DNA from: 2-02-FULL-66-14 sp037443705
GTDB taxonomy: Bacteria; Pseudomonadota; Gammaproteobacteria; Burkholderiales; SG8-39
Reading direction: 5' to 3'
NCBI GenBank assembly: GCA_037443705.1
Contig: JBBINV010000010.1
Location: forward strand, 1-64,000
Length of the DNA: 64,000 bases
Shown here: one piece after another, positions 27,413 through 36,218 of the stretch
Layout of the letters: each line of letters begins with the position of its first letter
How positions within the stretch are numbered: the stretch's first letter is position 1
Position numbers and translations under genes: made by a program
Notes under the pieces: model-generated
Told to the model about the DNA's origin: nothing
Database searches by the model: none
The model's input: only the letters and a program-made list of their open reading frames with translations

Positions 27413-27420
<8 letters not shown>
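26179..27420 (+). CDS. Lipoprotein-releasing ABC transporter permease (LolC/LolE family)
   Basis: 413 residues. One transmembrane helix near the N-terminus (MAGIALGVAALIVVLSVMNG) is followed by a large periplasmic domain and three C-terminal helices, the FtsX/MacB fold. The coupling helix region is FNIVSTLVMLVTDKQADIAI. The protein pulls outer-membrane lipoproteins from the inner membrane for LolA. The GTG at 26179 fits the family N-terminus (YELLVGLRYTRAKRRN). lolD overlaps its 3' end by 8 bases. Only one permease is seen, suggesting a LolF-type homodimer, unless a second copy lies elsewhere. Confidence 0.93.
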
Positions 27421-28102
<682 letters not shown>

Positions 28103-28198
28103 CCTCTGCCGGTATATGCTTTCCGCGGCCGCGCCTTGCGGCCTAATTCAGGTCATGCGGCTTGGAAACCTCCGCTGCCAAGCTGGCACAATCGCGCG

Positions 28199-28476
28199 AT
28201 GGACTTCGAGATTCTTGGTGAATTCACCGTTCTCGAAACTATCGCCTCCGGTCGCGGTATTCGCTCAGGCGTTTGCTGCGGGGCTATGGCAAGGGCTGCT
28301 GGCGGGAGATGAAAGGCTCAGCCCGGATTCGGTTGCGAAATGGAGATGTGCGATTCGACAAGATCTACCGCGTCGTGCCGGACGACGAAGCTGCCGCAGA
28401 CGGCGATATCCGAGTGATTGATGAAAGCGGCGAGGACTACCTCTACTCTGCTGACCGCTTTGACACGGACGTGTAA
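28199..28476 (+). pseudogene. Small conserved hypothetical gene, frameshifted
   Basis: ATG at 28199 opens MDFEILGEFTVLETIASGRG, then IR, in one frame. The continuing frame (LRRLLRGYGKGCWREMKGSA...) lies one base back, joining near 28264, and runs to TAA at 28476. Together they resemble a widespread small protein family of unknown function that I recall with the pattern GEI...ETIA.G..IR....R..YGKGRWRK.KG. A single-base loss, or a sequencing error, splits it. A TTG at 28273 could still make a 67-residue product. Base composition is less GC-rich than the surroundings, suggesting transfer. Confidence 0.55.
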
Positions 28477-28490
28477 AGGAGCAGACTCGC

Positions 28491-29102
28491 TTGACCCATA
28501 CGGTTGGAATCTATCTCTTTGACGAGGTGGAAGTGCTCGACTTTGCGGGCCCCTTTGAAGTGTTCTCGACCGCCTCGAGGGTCAAACTGCGCCTGGAACC
28601 TCGCGCTCCGATCCCATTCGAGGTCTTCACGATTGCCGACTCCAGACGCATCGTCAGGGCCCGCGGAGGATTGCAGGTACAGCCACAGTTTGAAATCGCG
28701 CATCATCCCCTTATCGATGTGCTCGTCATCCCCGGCGGCGTCGTTGCGGCCGAACTGCAGCGGGAAAACATCATCGCCTGGATTGCACGAGCAGCCGCCA
28801 CCGCAAAAATTACCGCTTCAGTCTGTACCGGCGCTTTTCTCTTGGGCCAGGCCGGGTTGCTCCACGGCAGGGGCGCAACTACACATTGGGAGGATATCGC
28901 CGACTTGCGCACCATGTTCCCTGCCATCCATGTTCAGGCAGAGACACGATGGGTAGATGCGAATCAGGTAGTCACATCGGCGGGCATCTCGGCCGGCATC
29001 GACATGAGTCTTCACCTTGTTGCACGTCTTGAAAACGACGACTTGGCCGTCAGAACCGCGCGACAAATGGAGTTCGAATGGCAGCGCTCGTACGCCGCAT
29101 AG
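28491..29102 (+). CDS. DJ-1/PfpI-family protein (isonitrile hydratase-like)
   Basis: 203 residues. The glutamine-amidotransferase-like fold is evident: VGIYLFDEVEVLDFAGPFEV at the N-terminus with the conserved acidic residue, VLVIPGG, the nucleophile elbow SVCTGAFLLGQAGLL, and TTHWEDIADL. The Cys environment and HWE motif match InhA (isonitrile hydratase) and the sensor half of GlxA-type regulators; the DNA-binding part of the latter is absent. The TTG start is supported by AGGAG at 28477-28481, nine bases upstream. GC content appears lower than in flanking core genes. Confidence 0.85.
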   Translation: MTHTVGIYLFDEVEVLDFAGPFEVFSTASRVKLRLEPRAPIPFEVFTIADSRRIVRARGGLQVQPQFEIAHHPLIDVLVIPGGVVAAELQRENIIAWIARAAATAKITASVCTGAFLLGQAGLLHGRGATTHWEDIADLRTMFPAIHVQAETRWVDANQVVTSAGISAGIDMSLHLVARLENDDLAVRTARQMEFEWQRSYAA

Positions 29103-29466
29103 GCAGCCCGGCAACGGCGTCCGGCGGATCGGCTTCGCCTTGGACGCCGAACCGTTCGGCCCAATGAGGTATCGCCTTTGTGTGATCCGGCATCGAGACA
29201 GCCCTTGCTGCCGGGAGTCCCTGCGCTTGCGGCTTCGGTACTCGTCGCGTGTAGCGCGAGCACGTAGAAACTCGATGCGGCGCCAATCCATGACGGCCCC
29301 GTATTTCGGCTGAAGCTTGTTCGATACCACGAAAATCCTCCTTTCCATTGCACCGGGGAAGTCTTTCGGGTCCAATATGCGTCTGGACGGACCCGAAACT
29401 CACCCGCAAACCCGGACTCTACAAAGCAACGACTGGCACTCCTGAAGGGAGCAGGTCAAGGGAACC
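29103..29466. other. Gene-poor stretch of lower GC
   Basis: No convincing gene in 364 bases. On the minus strand a strong AAAGGAGG (complement of 29337-29344) stands six bases before a GTG at 29330, but the frame from it runs antisense deep into the DJ-1 gene and resembles nothing I know. A palindrome GCCGAAC-C-GTTCGGC is at 29147-29161. The composition resembles the preceding two genes rather than the core genome, so this may be a decayed end of acquired DNA. Confidence 0.5.
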
Positions 29467-29871
29467 ATGATGCTTCGAGGCAGCTGCCTCTGCGGAGGGG
29501 TGCGATACGAGGTCACCGGGCCGCTGCGCGGCGCGCTCAACTGCCATTGCTCGATGTGCCGCAAGGCGCACGGTGCGGCGTTTCGCAGTCGCGCGAGCGT
29601 GAAGGCAAGCGACTTTCGCTGGGCGCAAGGGGCGGAGCTCGTCACGTTCTACGAGTCTTCGCCGGGCACGCACCGCGGATTCTGCCGCGTGTGCGGCTCG
29701 CCGCTGCTCAGCCGCTTCGATTTCGAGCCGTCCTGGTACGGCCTGCCGCTCGGCGCGCTGGACGACGATCCGGGAGTGAAGCCGAAACGGCACGTGTTCG
29801 TAGCGTACAAGGCGCCGTGGCACGACATCACGGACGGCCTGCCGCAGTTCCCGGAGCTGCCCCCCAAATGA
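29467..29871 (+). CDS. GFA-family zinc protein, copy 1
   Basis: 134 residues. Mss4-like GFA family: zinc ligands in SCLCGGVRYEV, LNCHCSMCRKAHGAAF and the second knuckle CRVCGSPL, with the C-terminal HVFVAYKAPWHDI typical of the family. GFA proteins were named after a glutathione-dependent formaldehyde-activating enzyme, but most have unknown roles. The stop overlaps the start of a second GFA gene (ATGA). ATGs at 29467 and 29470 are both possible behind AAGGGA. Confidence 0.88.
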   Translation: MMLRGSCLCGGVRYEVTGPLRGALNCHCSMCRKAHGAAFRSRASVKASDFRWAQGAELVTFYESSPGTHRGFCRVCGSPLLSRFDFEPSWYGLPLGALDDDPGVKPKRHVFVAYKAPWHDITDGLPQFPELPPK

Positions 29872-30350
29872 GCGCCGCGGCGTTCCCGATCGAAGGCGGC
29901 TGCGACTGCCGCGCGGTGCGCTATCGCATGACGGGCGCGCCGATGTTCGTGCATTGCTGCCATTGCCGCTGGTGCCAGCGCGAGTCCGGCGCGGCGTTCG
30001 CGCTGAACGCGCTGATCGAGGCCGACCGCGTGGTCCTGCTCGCGGGCGAGCCGGAGGTAGTCGATACGCCCTCGGCGAGCGGCAAGGGGCAGAAGATCGC
30101 GCGCTGCCCGAATTGCCGCATCGCCCTGTGGAGCAACTACGCGGGCGCGGGCGAGAGGATGCGCTTCGTGCGCGTGGGCACGCTCGACGACCCGGACCGG
30201 TGCCCGCCCGACATTCACATCTATACGTCCACCAAGCAGCCCTGGGTGGTGCTGCCGCCCGGGACGCCCGCGGTGCCGGAGTACTACGACCGCGACAGGT
30301 ACTGGCCCGCGGCGAGCCTCGAGCGGCGGCGGGCGTTGCTCGGACGCTAG
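29868..30350 (+). CDS. GFA-family zinc protein, copy 2
   Basis: 160 residues with the GFA pattern GGCDCRAVRYRMTG, VHCCHCRWCQRESGAAFA, and CPNCRIALW as the second zinc knuckle, then HIYTSTKQPWVVLP. It is clearly related to, but diverged from, the gene just upstream, with which it overlaps by ATGA. It is longer at the C-terminus. The pair probably arose by an old duplication and is translated together. Function unknown. Confidence 0.87.
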   Translation: MSAAAFPIEGGCDCRAVRYRMTGAPMFVHCCHCRWCQRESGAAFALNALIEADRVVLLAGEPEVVDTPSASGKGQKIARCPNCRIALWSNYAGAGERMRFVRVGTLDDPDRCPPDIHIYTSTKQPWVVLPPGTPAVPEYYDRDRYWPAASLERRRALLGR

Positions 30351-30351
30351 A

Positions 30352-30564
30352 CTCGCCACGGATCTTGAGGACGTTCTCGCCCGCCCCGGCGAGCCTGCGG
30401 CCGACGAGGGCGAGCGCGACCGCGAGCCCGAAGACGGGGAGCAGGATGTGCGCAGGGAGCTTGCGCGAGGACACGAACCCGGCTGCGCGCTTCGCGTCCG
30501 CCTGCACGCGCAGGCGCCCGGCGCGGCAGCCCGCGGTGAACTCGGCGTGCGTTGGGGCGCTCAT
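30352..30564 (-). pseudogene. Truncated small membrane protein gene after DUF2062
   Basis: An ATG at 30564 overlaps the stop of the DUF2062 gene as ATGA and opens about 60 plausible residues: a polar N-terminal part (HAEFTAGCRAGRLRVQADAK, RAAGFVSSRKL), then one hydrophobic segment LLPVFGLAVALALVG. I recall small betaproteobacterial membrane proteins with this pattern that continue into a second helix and a C-terminal tail. Here the sequence instead becomes unrelated (LAGAGENVLKIRG) and stays open far into the antisense of the GFA genes. A 3' truncation at the GFA insertion is inferred; the end coordinate is nominal. Confidence 0.4.
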
Positions 30565-31127
30565 CGCTTGGGGTGGCGCCGCGCGCGCCGCTTTCGCGCC
30601 CGCGCGCGCCAGGCGAGGATCACGTAGGCGCGCCACCCGAGCTGAACCGCCGCGTAGCCGAGGATCGCAAGGGTCACCGCAAGGGCCGGAAGCCCCAGCG
30701 CGAGCGGCTTGCCGAGCGCGAGCATCCAGTCGAGCAGCGCTCGCAGCGACTCGCCCCAGTCCGCCCAGTTCCACTCGAAGGGCTGGATGCCGGCGCGGTC
30801 CCGGTTGCCGCCGAGCAGGAGCTTGCCGTACTCGTACGCGATCACGTAGAGCGGCACGATCGTGAAGGGATTGGTGTACAAGGTGACGATCAGCGCCACG
30901 GGAATGTTCTTCTTCAGCGGGATCGCGAGCAGGAGCGCCGTGAGCATCTGCAGCGGCCCGGGGACGAGCCCCGAGAACAGCCCGATCGCCACCGCGCCCG
31001 CCACCGAGTCGCGGTTGAGGTGCCAGAGGTTCGAGTGCTGCAGCCACGAGCCGAAGCGCACGACCCATTTGTTCGCGCGCACCTGGGCAGCGTCGGGCAG
31101 GAACCGGCGGATGAACTTTCTGGGCAT
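30561..31127 (-). CDS. DUF2062 membrane protein
   Basis: 188 residues. DUF2062 signatures: the N-terminal PRKFIRRFLP, NRDSVAGAVAIGLFSGLVPG, LKKNIPVALIVTLYTNPFTI, and PLYVIAYEYGKLLLGG, with three or four hydrophobic segments and a very basic C-terminal tail (RARARKRRARRHPKR). The function is unknown; homologues frequently lie near lolCD and comEC in Betaproteobacteria, as here. It is divergent from the DUF1538 gene, with 63 bp between the starts. Confidence 0.88.
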   Translation of the reverse strand: MPRKFIRRFLPDAAQVRANKWVVRFGSWLQHSNLWHLNRDSVAGAVAIGLFSGLVPGPLQMLTALLLAIPLKKNIPVALIVTLYTNPFTIVPLYVIAYEYGKLLLGGNRDRAGIQPFEWNWADWGESLRALLDWMLALGKPLALGLPALAVTLAILGYAAVQLGWRAYVILAWRARARKRRARRHPKR

Positions 31128-31190
31128 CGAAGCGGGCCGTTGCCGCAAGTCTAGCGCGCGCGGCGCTCTGATACACTGCGCGCGCCCGCC

Positions 31191-32897
31191 ATGAAGAAGA
31201 CGCTCCGGTACGGCGATTTCCTCGGAGTCGTGCGCCTGCGGCAGCGCGCGATCAGCTACAACGACGTCGTGCGCATCGAGCATCCGCCGCGGCGCCCGCG
31301 ATTGCGCCCGCGCGACGTCTACCGCCTGATCACGCCTTACCTGGCGCCGAAGGCGCTCGAGCAGATGCGCGCGGTGCTGCCGATCGCGCTGTTCCTCGCG
31401 GTGTTCCAGCTGCTGGTGCTTCGCGCCGGGGTCGAGGGGCCGCTCGCGATCGCGCTCGGCATCGTCGCGGTGATCGCGGGCCTGATGTGCTTCATGGAAG
31501 GGGTGCGGCTGGGTCTCATGCCTTTCGCCGAGAACATCGGCTATCTGCTTCCGCAGCGCGCGCGGCCTTCCACCGTGCTCGTGATCGCGTTTGCGGTCGG
31601 GGTGCTCGCGACACTCGCCGAGCCGGCGATCGGCGCCCTCCAGGCCGCGGGCAGCCTCACCGACCCGAAGCGCGCGCCGCTCCTCGCGAAGGTCCTGTCG
31701 CAGCACTCGGGCGCGCTCGTGCTCGCGGTCGGCCTGGGGGTGGGCGCGGCGGTGGTGCTCGGGATCCTGCGCGTGATCTACAACCTGCGCCTGAAGACGA
31801 TCGTGATCGTGACGCTGCTGCCGTGCCTGGGGCTCACCGCGTGGTTCGCCGCGGATCCGCGTCTCGCGCCGGTGCTGGGGCTCGCCTGGGACAGCGGCGC
31901 GATCACCACCGGGCCGGTCACGGTGCCGCTCGTTCTCGCGCTCGGCATCGGCGTCGCGAACGCGTCGGGCGAGGAAGACAACCCGCTCTGCGGCTTCGGC
32001 ATCGTGACGCTGGCTTCGCTCTTTCCCGCGATCGCGGTGATGCTGCTCGTGCTCGGCGTGGCGCCGCAGGACGTTGCTCCCTCCGCGCCCGCGGCCGTCG
32101 CGGCGCCGTCCTGGCACGAGCAGACGCCGCAGGCCGAGGCGATCGGCGCGCTGCGCGCGATCCTTCCGCTCACGCTCTTTCTGTGGATCGTGCAGCGGGT
32201 GCTGCTCGGCGAGCGATTGAAGGAGGCGCGCTTCGTCGGCTACGGCATCGTCATGGCGGTGCTCGGCATGCTGCTGTTCAACCTGGGGCTCGCCTGGGGC
32301 CTCGCGCCGCTCGGAAGCCAGGCCGGAGGGCTGGTGCCGGCGGCATTCAGCGCGCATCCCGGCGCCGCCGGCTCGCCGCTCTACGGTTACGGCGCGGGGA
32401 TCGCGGTGGCGCTCGCGTTCGCGGCGCTGCTCGGCCTGGGCGCGACGCTGGCGGAGCCCGCGCTGCTTGCGATGGGGATCACGGTGGAGAACCTCACGGA
32501 CGGCGCGTTCCGGCGAGGCATTCTCGTGTACACCGTGGCGGTGGGCGTGGCGCTCGGCACCGCGCTCGGCGTGGCCAAGATCGCGTTCGGCCTGCCGCTT
32601 GCGACGCTGCTGCTTCCGGCTTACGTGATCGCGCTTGCGATGACCGCGGTCTCGAGCGAGGAATACGTCAACCTCGCCTGGGACAGCGCAGGGGTGACCA
32701 CCGGGCCGGTGACGGTGCCGCTCGTGCTCGCGCTGGGCCTCGGGCTCGGGAAATCGGTCGACGCGGTGGACGGTTTCGGTGTGCTCGCGATGGCCTCGGT
32801 CGGCCCGATCGTAACGGTGCTCGCGACGGGACTGTGGATCCGGCTGCGCGAGGCGCGCGAGGCGCGCCGCGCGGCGCTCGCAAGGGAGGCGGCATGA
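31191..32897 (+). CDS. DUF1538 membrane protein, internally duplicated
   Basis: 568 residues with about 14 hydrophobic segments. Two related halves each contain TLAEPA (about residues 142 and 422) and a signature beginning AWDS and ending TTGPVTVPLVLALG (about residues 226-246 and 498-518). This is the DUF1538 family, presumed permeases without a known substrate. Two PII-like genes follow with ATGA and short overlaps, an arrangement suggesting that the PII-like proteins gate or sense for the permease, as GlnK does for AmtB. The transported compound cannot be inferred. Confidence 0.88.
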   Translation: MKKTLRYGDFLGVVRLRQRAISYNDVVRIEHPPRRPRLRPRDVYRLITPYLAPKALEQMRAVLPIALFLAVFQLLVLRAGVEGPLAIALGIVAVIAGLMCFMEGVRLGLMPFAENIGYLLPQRARPSTVLVIAFAVGVLATLAEPAIGALQAAGSLTDPKRAPLLAKVLSQHSGALVLAVGLGVGAAVVLGILRVIYNLRLKTIVIVTLLPCLGLTAWFAADPRLAPVLGLAWDSGAITTGPVTVPLVLALGIGVANASGEEDNPLCGFGIVTLASLFPAIAVMLLVLGVAPQDVAPSAPAAVAAPSWHEQTPQAEAIGALRAILPLTLFLWIVQRVLLGERLKEARFVGYGIVMAVLGMLLFNLGLAWGLAPLGSQAGGLVPAAFSAHPGAAGSPLYGYGAGIAVALAFAALLGLGATLAEPALLAMGITVENLTDGAFRRGILVYTVAVGVALGTALGVAKIAFGLPLATLLLPAYVIALAMTAVSSEEYVNLAWDSAGVTTGPVTVPLVLALGLGLGKSVDAVDGFGVLAMASVGPIVTVLATGLWIRLREAREARRAALAREAA

Positions 32898-33265
32898 GCA
32901 CGGCGAAGGGGGAATTCGTGGTGCTGACCGACGCGGTGCTGATCACCTGCATCGTGCAGCGCGGCGCAGCCGACACGGTGATCGAGGCGGCACTCAAGGT
33001 CGGGGCGCAGGGCGCGACCGTGTTCTACGCGCGCGGCACGGGCGTGCGCCAGCGCCACCTCGGCGTGCTCGGGGTGACCGTCAACGCGGAGAAAGAGGTG
33101 ATCTACATCGTCGTGCCCTCGGAGCAGGCCGACCTCATCTTCGAGCGCGTGTTCGTCGCCGGGCAGCTCGACACGCCCGGCATGGGCATGATCTACATGT
33201 CGCCGCTCGACAAGATGGCGACCTACGTGCCGCCCGCGGTGGTGGAGCGCTTCCTTGGCGGCTGA
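32894..33265 (+). CDS. PII-like signalling protein 1
   Basis: 123 residues with the PII fold order: an N-terminal strand LITCIVQRG, helix DTVIEAALKVGAQGATVFYA, then a T-loop region (RGTGVRQRHLGV), strand EKEVIYIVVPSEQADLIFERV, and the C-terminal half LDTPGMGMIYMSPLDK. The T-loop lacks the Tyr (RG.EY) that is uridylylated in GlnB/GlnK, so control by GlnD is unlikely. It overlaps both the DUF1538 gene (ATGA) and the next PII-like gene. Ligand unknown. Confidence 0.85.
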   Translation: MSTAKGEFVVLTDAVLITCIVQRGAADTVIEAALKVGAQGATVFYARGTGVRQRHLGVLGVTVNAEKEVIYIVVPSEQADLIFERVFVAGQLDTPGMGMIYMSPLDKMATYVPPAVVERFLGG

Positions 33266-33599
33266 GCGCCATAAGCTCATCACCTGCTTCCTCCCGGCCG
33301 GGCGCGCGGCCGAGGTGCTCGAGCGGCTGCGCAAGGAGCAGGGGATTTCCAGCACGCTCTACCACCACGCGCGCGGCGTGGGCGTCGGAACGCGGCGCGG
33401 GCACGCGCACCTTGCCTCGGAGCGCGAGGTGATTACGGTGCTCGCGCCCGAGGCGCGCGCCGACGAGCTGTTTCGCTTCCTCTACTTCGCGGCAGGGCTC
33501 GATGCGCCGAACACCGGCATGGTGTTCATCGAGCGGGTTCTGCGCGCCGCGCCGTTCGTGCTTCCGGAGGTTCCGGAAGCCAGGGAATCGACCCGATAG
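33255..33599 (+). CDS. PII-like signalling protein 2
   Basis: 114 residues from a TTG start overlapping the preceding gene. The PII-like ferredoxin fold is recognisable: KLITCFLPAGRAAEVLERLR, YHHARGVGVGTRRGH in the T-loop position, REVITVLAPEARADELFRFL, and LDAPNTGMVFIERV. It is more diverged than its neighbour and also lacks the uridylylation Tyr. The two proteins could form a heterotrimer or sense different ligands for the DUF1538 membrane protein; that is inference. Confidence 0.8.
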   Translation: MAAERHKLITCFLPAGRAAEVLERLRKEQGISSTLYHHARGVGVGTRRGHAHLASEREVITVLAPEARADELFRFLYFAAGLDAPNTGMVFIERVLRAAPFVLPEVPEARESTR

Positions 33600-33638
33600 G
33601 CGCTTCAACGTTTCGGCGCGCCGTGCGTTGATGGCGGG

Positions 33639-35945
33639 ATGACCGCCGTTCTCGTCGCCTTCGCCGCGGGCGTGGGCTGGCTTCAGGTTCAGGCCGGGCT
33701 GCCGGGGCCCGCATGGGTTGCGGCGCTGCCGTTCCTGGTTCTGGTTCCGTTGCGGGTCAGGTTCCTCGCGATTCCCGCCGCTTTTGCGGCCGGCTTCCTG
33801 TGGGCGGCCGGTTACGCGCACTGGAGGCTTGCCGACCGCCTCGCGCCGGAATTGGAGGGCCGGGACCTCGAGGTGGTCGGCGTGGTCGCGAGCCTGCCCG
33901 CGGCGGGCGAGCGCGCGCTGCGCTTCGAGCTCGACGTGGAATCCGCGCCCGCCGGGGTTCCGAAGAAGGTGCTGCTGTCGTGGTACCGCAGCCTTTGCGC
34001 CGGGGGAGAGGTCCCGATCGAGTGTTACCCCCATGCGGGCGAGCGCTGGCGATTCACCGTGCGCCTGAAGCGCCCGCACGGCAACGTCAACCCGCACGGG
34101 TTCGACTACGAGTGCTGGCTCCTCGAGCGGGGAATCGGCGCGACCGGGTACGTGAGGCCGAGGGCGCAGCCGTCGAACCTGGGGATTCGCGGCAGTTTCC
34201 TGGACCGGGTCGAGCAAACCCGCGAAATCGTGAGAGACCGCTTCAAGACCCGCCTCGGAGAAACGCCCGCCGCGGGGATCCTCGTCGCGCTCGCGGTAGG
34301 CGACCAGCGCTCGATCTCGGCGGAGGAGTGGCGGCTGTTCAACCGCACCGGGGTCACGCACCTGATGTCGATTTCGGGCCTGCATGTGACCATGGTCTCG
34401 GGGCTCGCGGCGTGGCTCGCAGGGATTGTGTGGCTGCGGCACCCCCGCCTCGCGCTGCACGTCCCGGCGCGCCGCATCGCGGCGATCGCGGCGATCGGCG
34501 CGGCGTTCGGTTACGCTCTCCTTTCCGGCTTCGCGGTTCCGGCGCAGCGCACGTTCTGGATGGTGACCGTGGTTGCGGCTGCGCTCTGGTCCGGGAGCCG
34601 CGTCTCGGCGTTCCGCGCCCTGTCGCTCGCGGCGGCGCTGGTGCTCGCGTTCGATCCGTGGGCCGTGCTCGCACCGGGTTTCTGGCTTTCGTTCGGCGCC
34701 GTGGGACTGATCTTCTACGTCTTGAACGAGAAACCCGAATCCAGGCCGGTGCAATGGCTCCGCGTGCAGTGGGCGATTACGGTGGGGCTCGCGCCGGCGG
34801 CGCTGTTTCTTTTCGCGCAGATCCCGGTGATCGGCCCGCTCGCGAACGCGGTGGCGATCCCGCTCGTCTCGGCGGTGATCACGCCGCTCGCGCTCGGCGC
34901 CGCGGTGGTGCCGCTGGATTTCCCGGTGGACGCGGCGGCGTGGCTGATCGGGCGGCTGCTCGAGTTCCTCGAGTGGTGTGCGTCGCTGCCGCTCGCGCTC
35001 TGGCAGCAGCACGCGCCCCCCTTGTGGAGCGTGCTCCTCGGTCTCGCGGGGGTCGCGTGGCTGCTCGCGCCGCGCGGCGTTCCCTGGCGCGCGAGCGGTC
35101 TCGCGCTGATGCTCCCCGCCGCGGCGCTGCCGGCGCCGGCGCCCGCGCCGGGCGAGGCCTGGATTACGACGCTCGACGCGGGCCAGGGACTCGCGGTGGT
35201 GGTGCGAACGGCGAACCGCGCGCTGCTTTACGACGCCGGCCCGCAGCTGGGTCCCGACGCCGACGCGGGCGACCGGATCGTGGCGCCGTTCCTGCGCGCG
35301 ACCGGCGTCTCGCGGCTCGACGCGATGATCGTGACGCACGACGACATGGACCACGCCGGCGGCGCGGCCTCCGTGCTCGCCGACTTCGACGCGGACGAGT
35401 TCCTGTCCTCGCTCGCCGCTTCGCACCCCGTGCACGCCCTGGTGGGCGCGCCGCGGCCGTGCCGGCGCGGGATGCGCTGGTCGTGGGACGGCGTCGCCTT
35501 CGAGATCCTGCATCCGGCGCCCGGCACCCCGGCGCGCCGCGCCAACGATCGCAGTTGCGTGCTGAAGGTATCGGCGGGGGGAAGAGGGATGCTGCTGACC
35601 GGCGACATCGAAGCCTCGACGGAGGAAAGACTCGTTTCGTTCGAAAAGATCAGATCCGACGTCCTGCTCGTGCCGCATCACGGCAGCCGCACTTCGTCGA
35701 GCGAGCCGTTCCTCGATGCGGTGCGGCCGGCCGCCGCGGTGCTCGCGGCGGGCTATCGCAACCGCTTCGGTCATCCCGATCCGGGCGTGCTCGAGCGCTA
35801 CGCGCGGCGCGGCATCCGCGTGCTGCGGACCGACCTGGACGGAGCGGTCCTGGTTCGTCTCGGTTCGGAAGGATTTCGGGTGTCGGCACAGCGCGGCATC
35901 CGCACGCGCTACTGGAGTGCTCTCCCGCAAAGCCGGGGCATATAA
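33639..35945 (+). CDS. comEC: DNA internalisation protein ComEC/Rec2
   Basis: 768 residues. N-terminal hydrophobic segments and a soluble OB-like domain (DUF4131, about residues 25-170) are followed by the competence membrane core (LMSISGLHVTMVSGLAAWL). A C-terminal metallo-beta-lactamase-like domain (about residues 505-750) has LDAGQGLAVVVRT, THDDMDHAGG and VLLVPHHGSRTSSS. ComEC forms the inner-membrane channel for transforming DNA, and the nuclease-like domain degrades the non-transported strand. The family is secure. Confidence 0.93.
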   Translation: MTAVLVAFAAGVGWLQVQAGLPGPAWVAALPFLVLVPLRVRFLAIPAAFAAGFLWAAGYAHWRLADRLAPELEGRDLEVVGVVASLPAAGERALRFELDVESAPAGVPKKVLLSWYRSLCAGGEVPIECYPHAGERWRFTVRLKRPHGNVNPHGFDYECWLLERGIGATGYVRPRAQPSNLGIRGSFLDRVEQTREIVRDRFKTRLGETPAAGILVALAVGDQRSISAEEWRLFNRTGVTHLMSISGLHVTMVSGLAAWLAGIVWLRHPRLALHVPARRIAAIAAIGAAFGYALLSGFAVPAQRTFWMVTVVAAALWSGSRVSAFRALSLAAALVLAFDPWAVLAPGFWLSFGAVGLIFYVLNEKPESRPVQWLRVQWAITVGLAPAALFLFAQIPVIGPLANAVAIPLVSAVITPLALGAAVVPLDFPVDAAAWLIGRLLEFLEWCASLPLALWQQHAPPLWSVLLGLAGVAWLLAPRGVPWRASGLALMLPAAALPAPAPAPGEAWITTLDAGQGLAVVVRTANRALLYDAGPQLGPDADAGDRIVAPFLRATGVSRLDAMIVTHDDMDHAGGAASVLADFDADEFLSSLAASHPVHALVGAPRPCRRGMRWSWDGVAFEILHPAPGTPARRANDRSCVLKVSAGGRGMLLTGDIEASTEERLVSFEKIRSDVLLVPHHGSRTSSSEPFLDAVRPAAAVLAAGYRNRFGHPDPGVLERYARRGIRVLRTDLDGAVLVRLGSEGFRVSAQRGIRTRYWSALPQSRGI

Positions 35946-35946
35946 T
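35941..35946 (+). promoter_or_regulatory. Candidate -10 element for the dodecin gene
   Basis: An exact TATAAT 46 bases before the dodecin ATG, overlapping the comEC stop region. No clear -35 is visible at 16-18 bp spacing. The gene itself has a strong GGGAGGAGG ribosome binding site. Confidence 0.4.
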
Positions 35947-35991
35947 GGCCGGGCGGAAATTCCCGCGTTCACGCTCAGGGAGGAGGACATC

Positions 35992-36213
35992 ATGGCGAAG
36001 AAGGCTGCGGCCGCGGTCTACCGGGTCACCGACGTCATCGGCACGAGCACGGCTTCGTGGGAGGACGCGGCGCGCAACGCGGTGAAGACCGCGTCGAAAT
36101 CGCTGCGCGACCTGCGCATCGCCGAGGTCGTCAAGCTCGACGTGAAGGTGGAGAACGGCCGGGTCACGCAGTTCCGCACGCGCCTCGCGCTCTCGTTCAA
36201 GTACGGCTCCTGA
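35992..36213 (+). CDS. Dodecin
   Basis: 73 residues, the normal length. VYRVTDVIGTSTASWEDAAR, NAVKTASKSLRDLR, and AEVVKLDVKVENGRVTQFRT match the dodecin fold, a beta sheet wrapped on one helix that assembles into a hollow dodecamer binding flavin (and CoA in some bacteria) in the cytoplasm, thought to store or buffer flavins. The start is set by GGAGGAGG at 35979-35986. Confidence 0.9.
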   Translation: MAKKAAAAVYRVTDVIGTSTASWEDAARNAVKTASKSLRDLRIAEVVKLDVKVENGRVTQFRTRLALSFKYGS

Positions 36214-36218
36214 GAGGG

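Noticed and set aside
29147..29161. Palindrome GCCGAAC-C-GTTCGGC as an integron attC site
   Set aside because: The spacing and RYYYAAC/GTRRRRY core pairs are missing and no integrase is in the window.
33135..35993. A 952-codon minus-strand open frame over comEC
   Set aside because: Antisense shadow of a gene with clear motifs.
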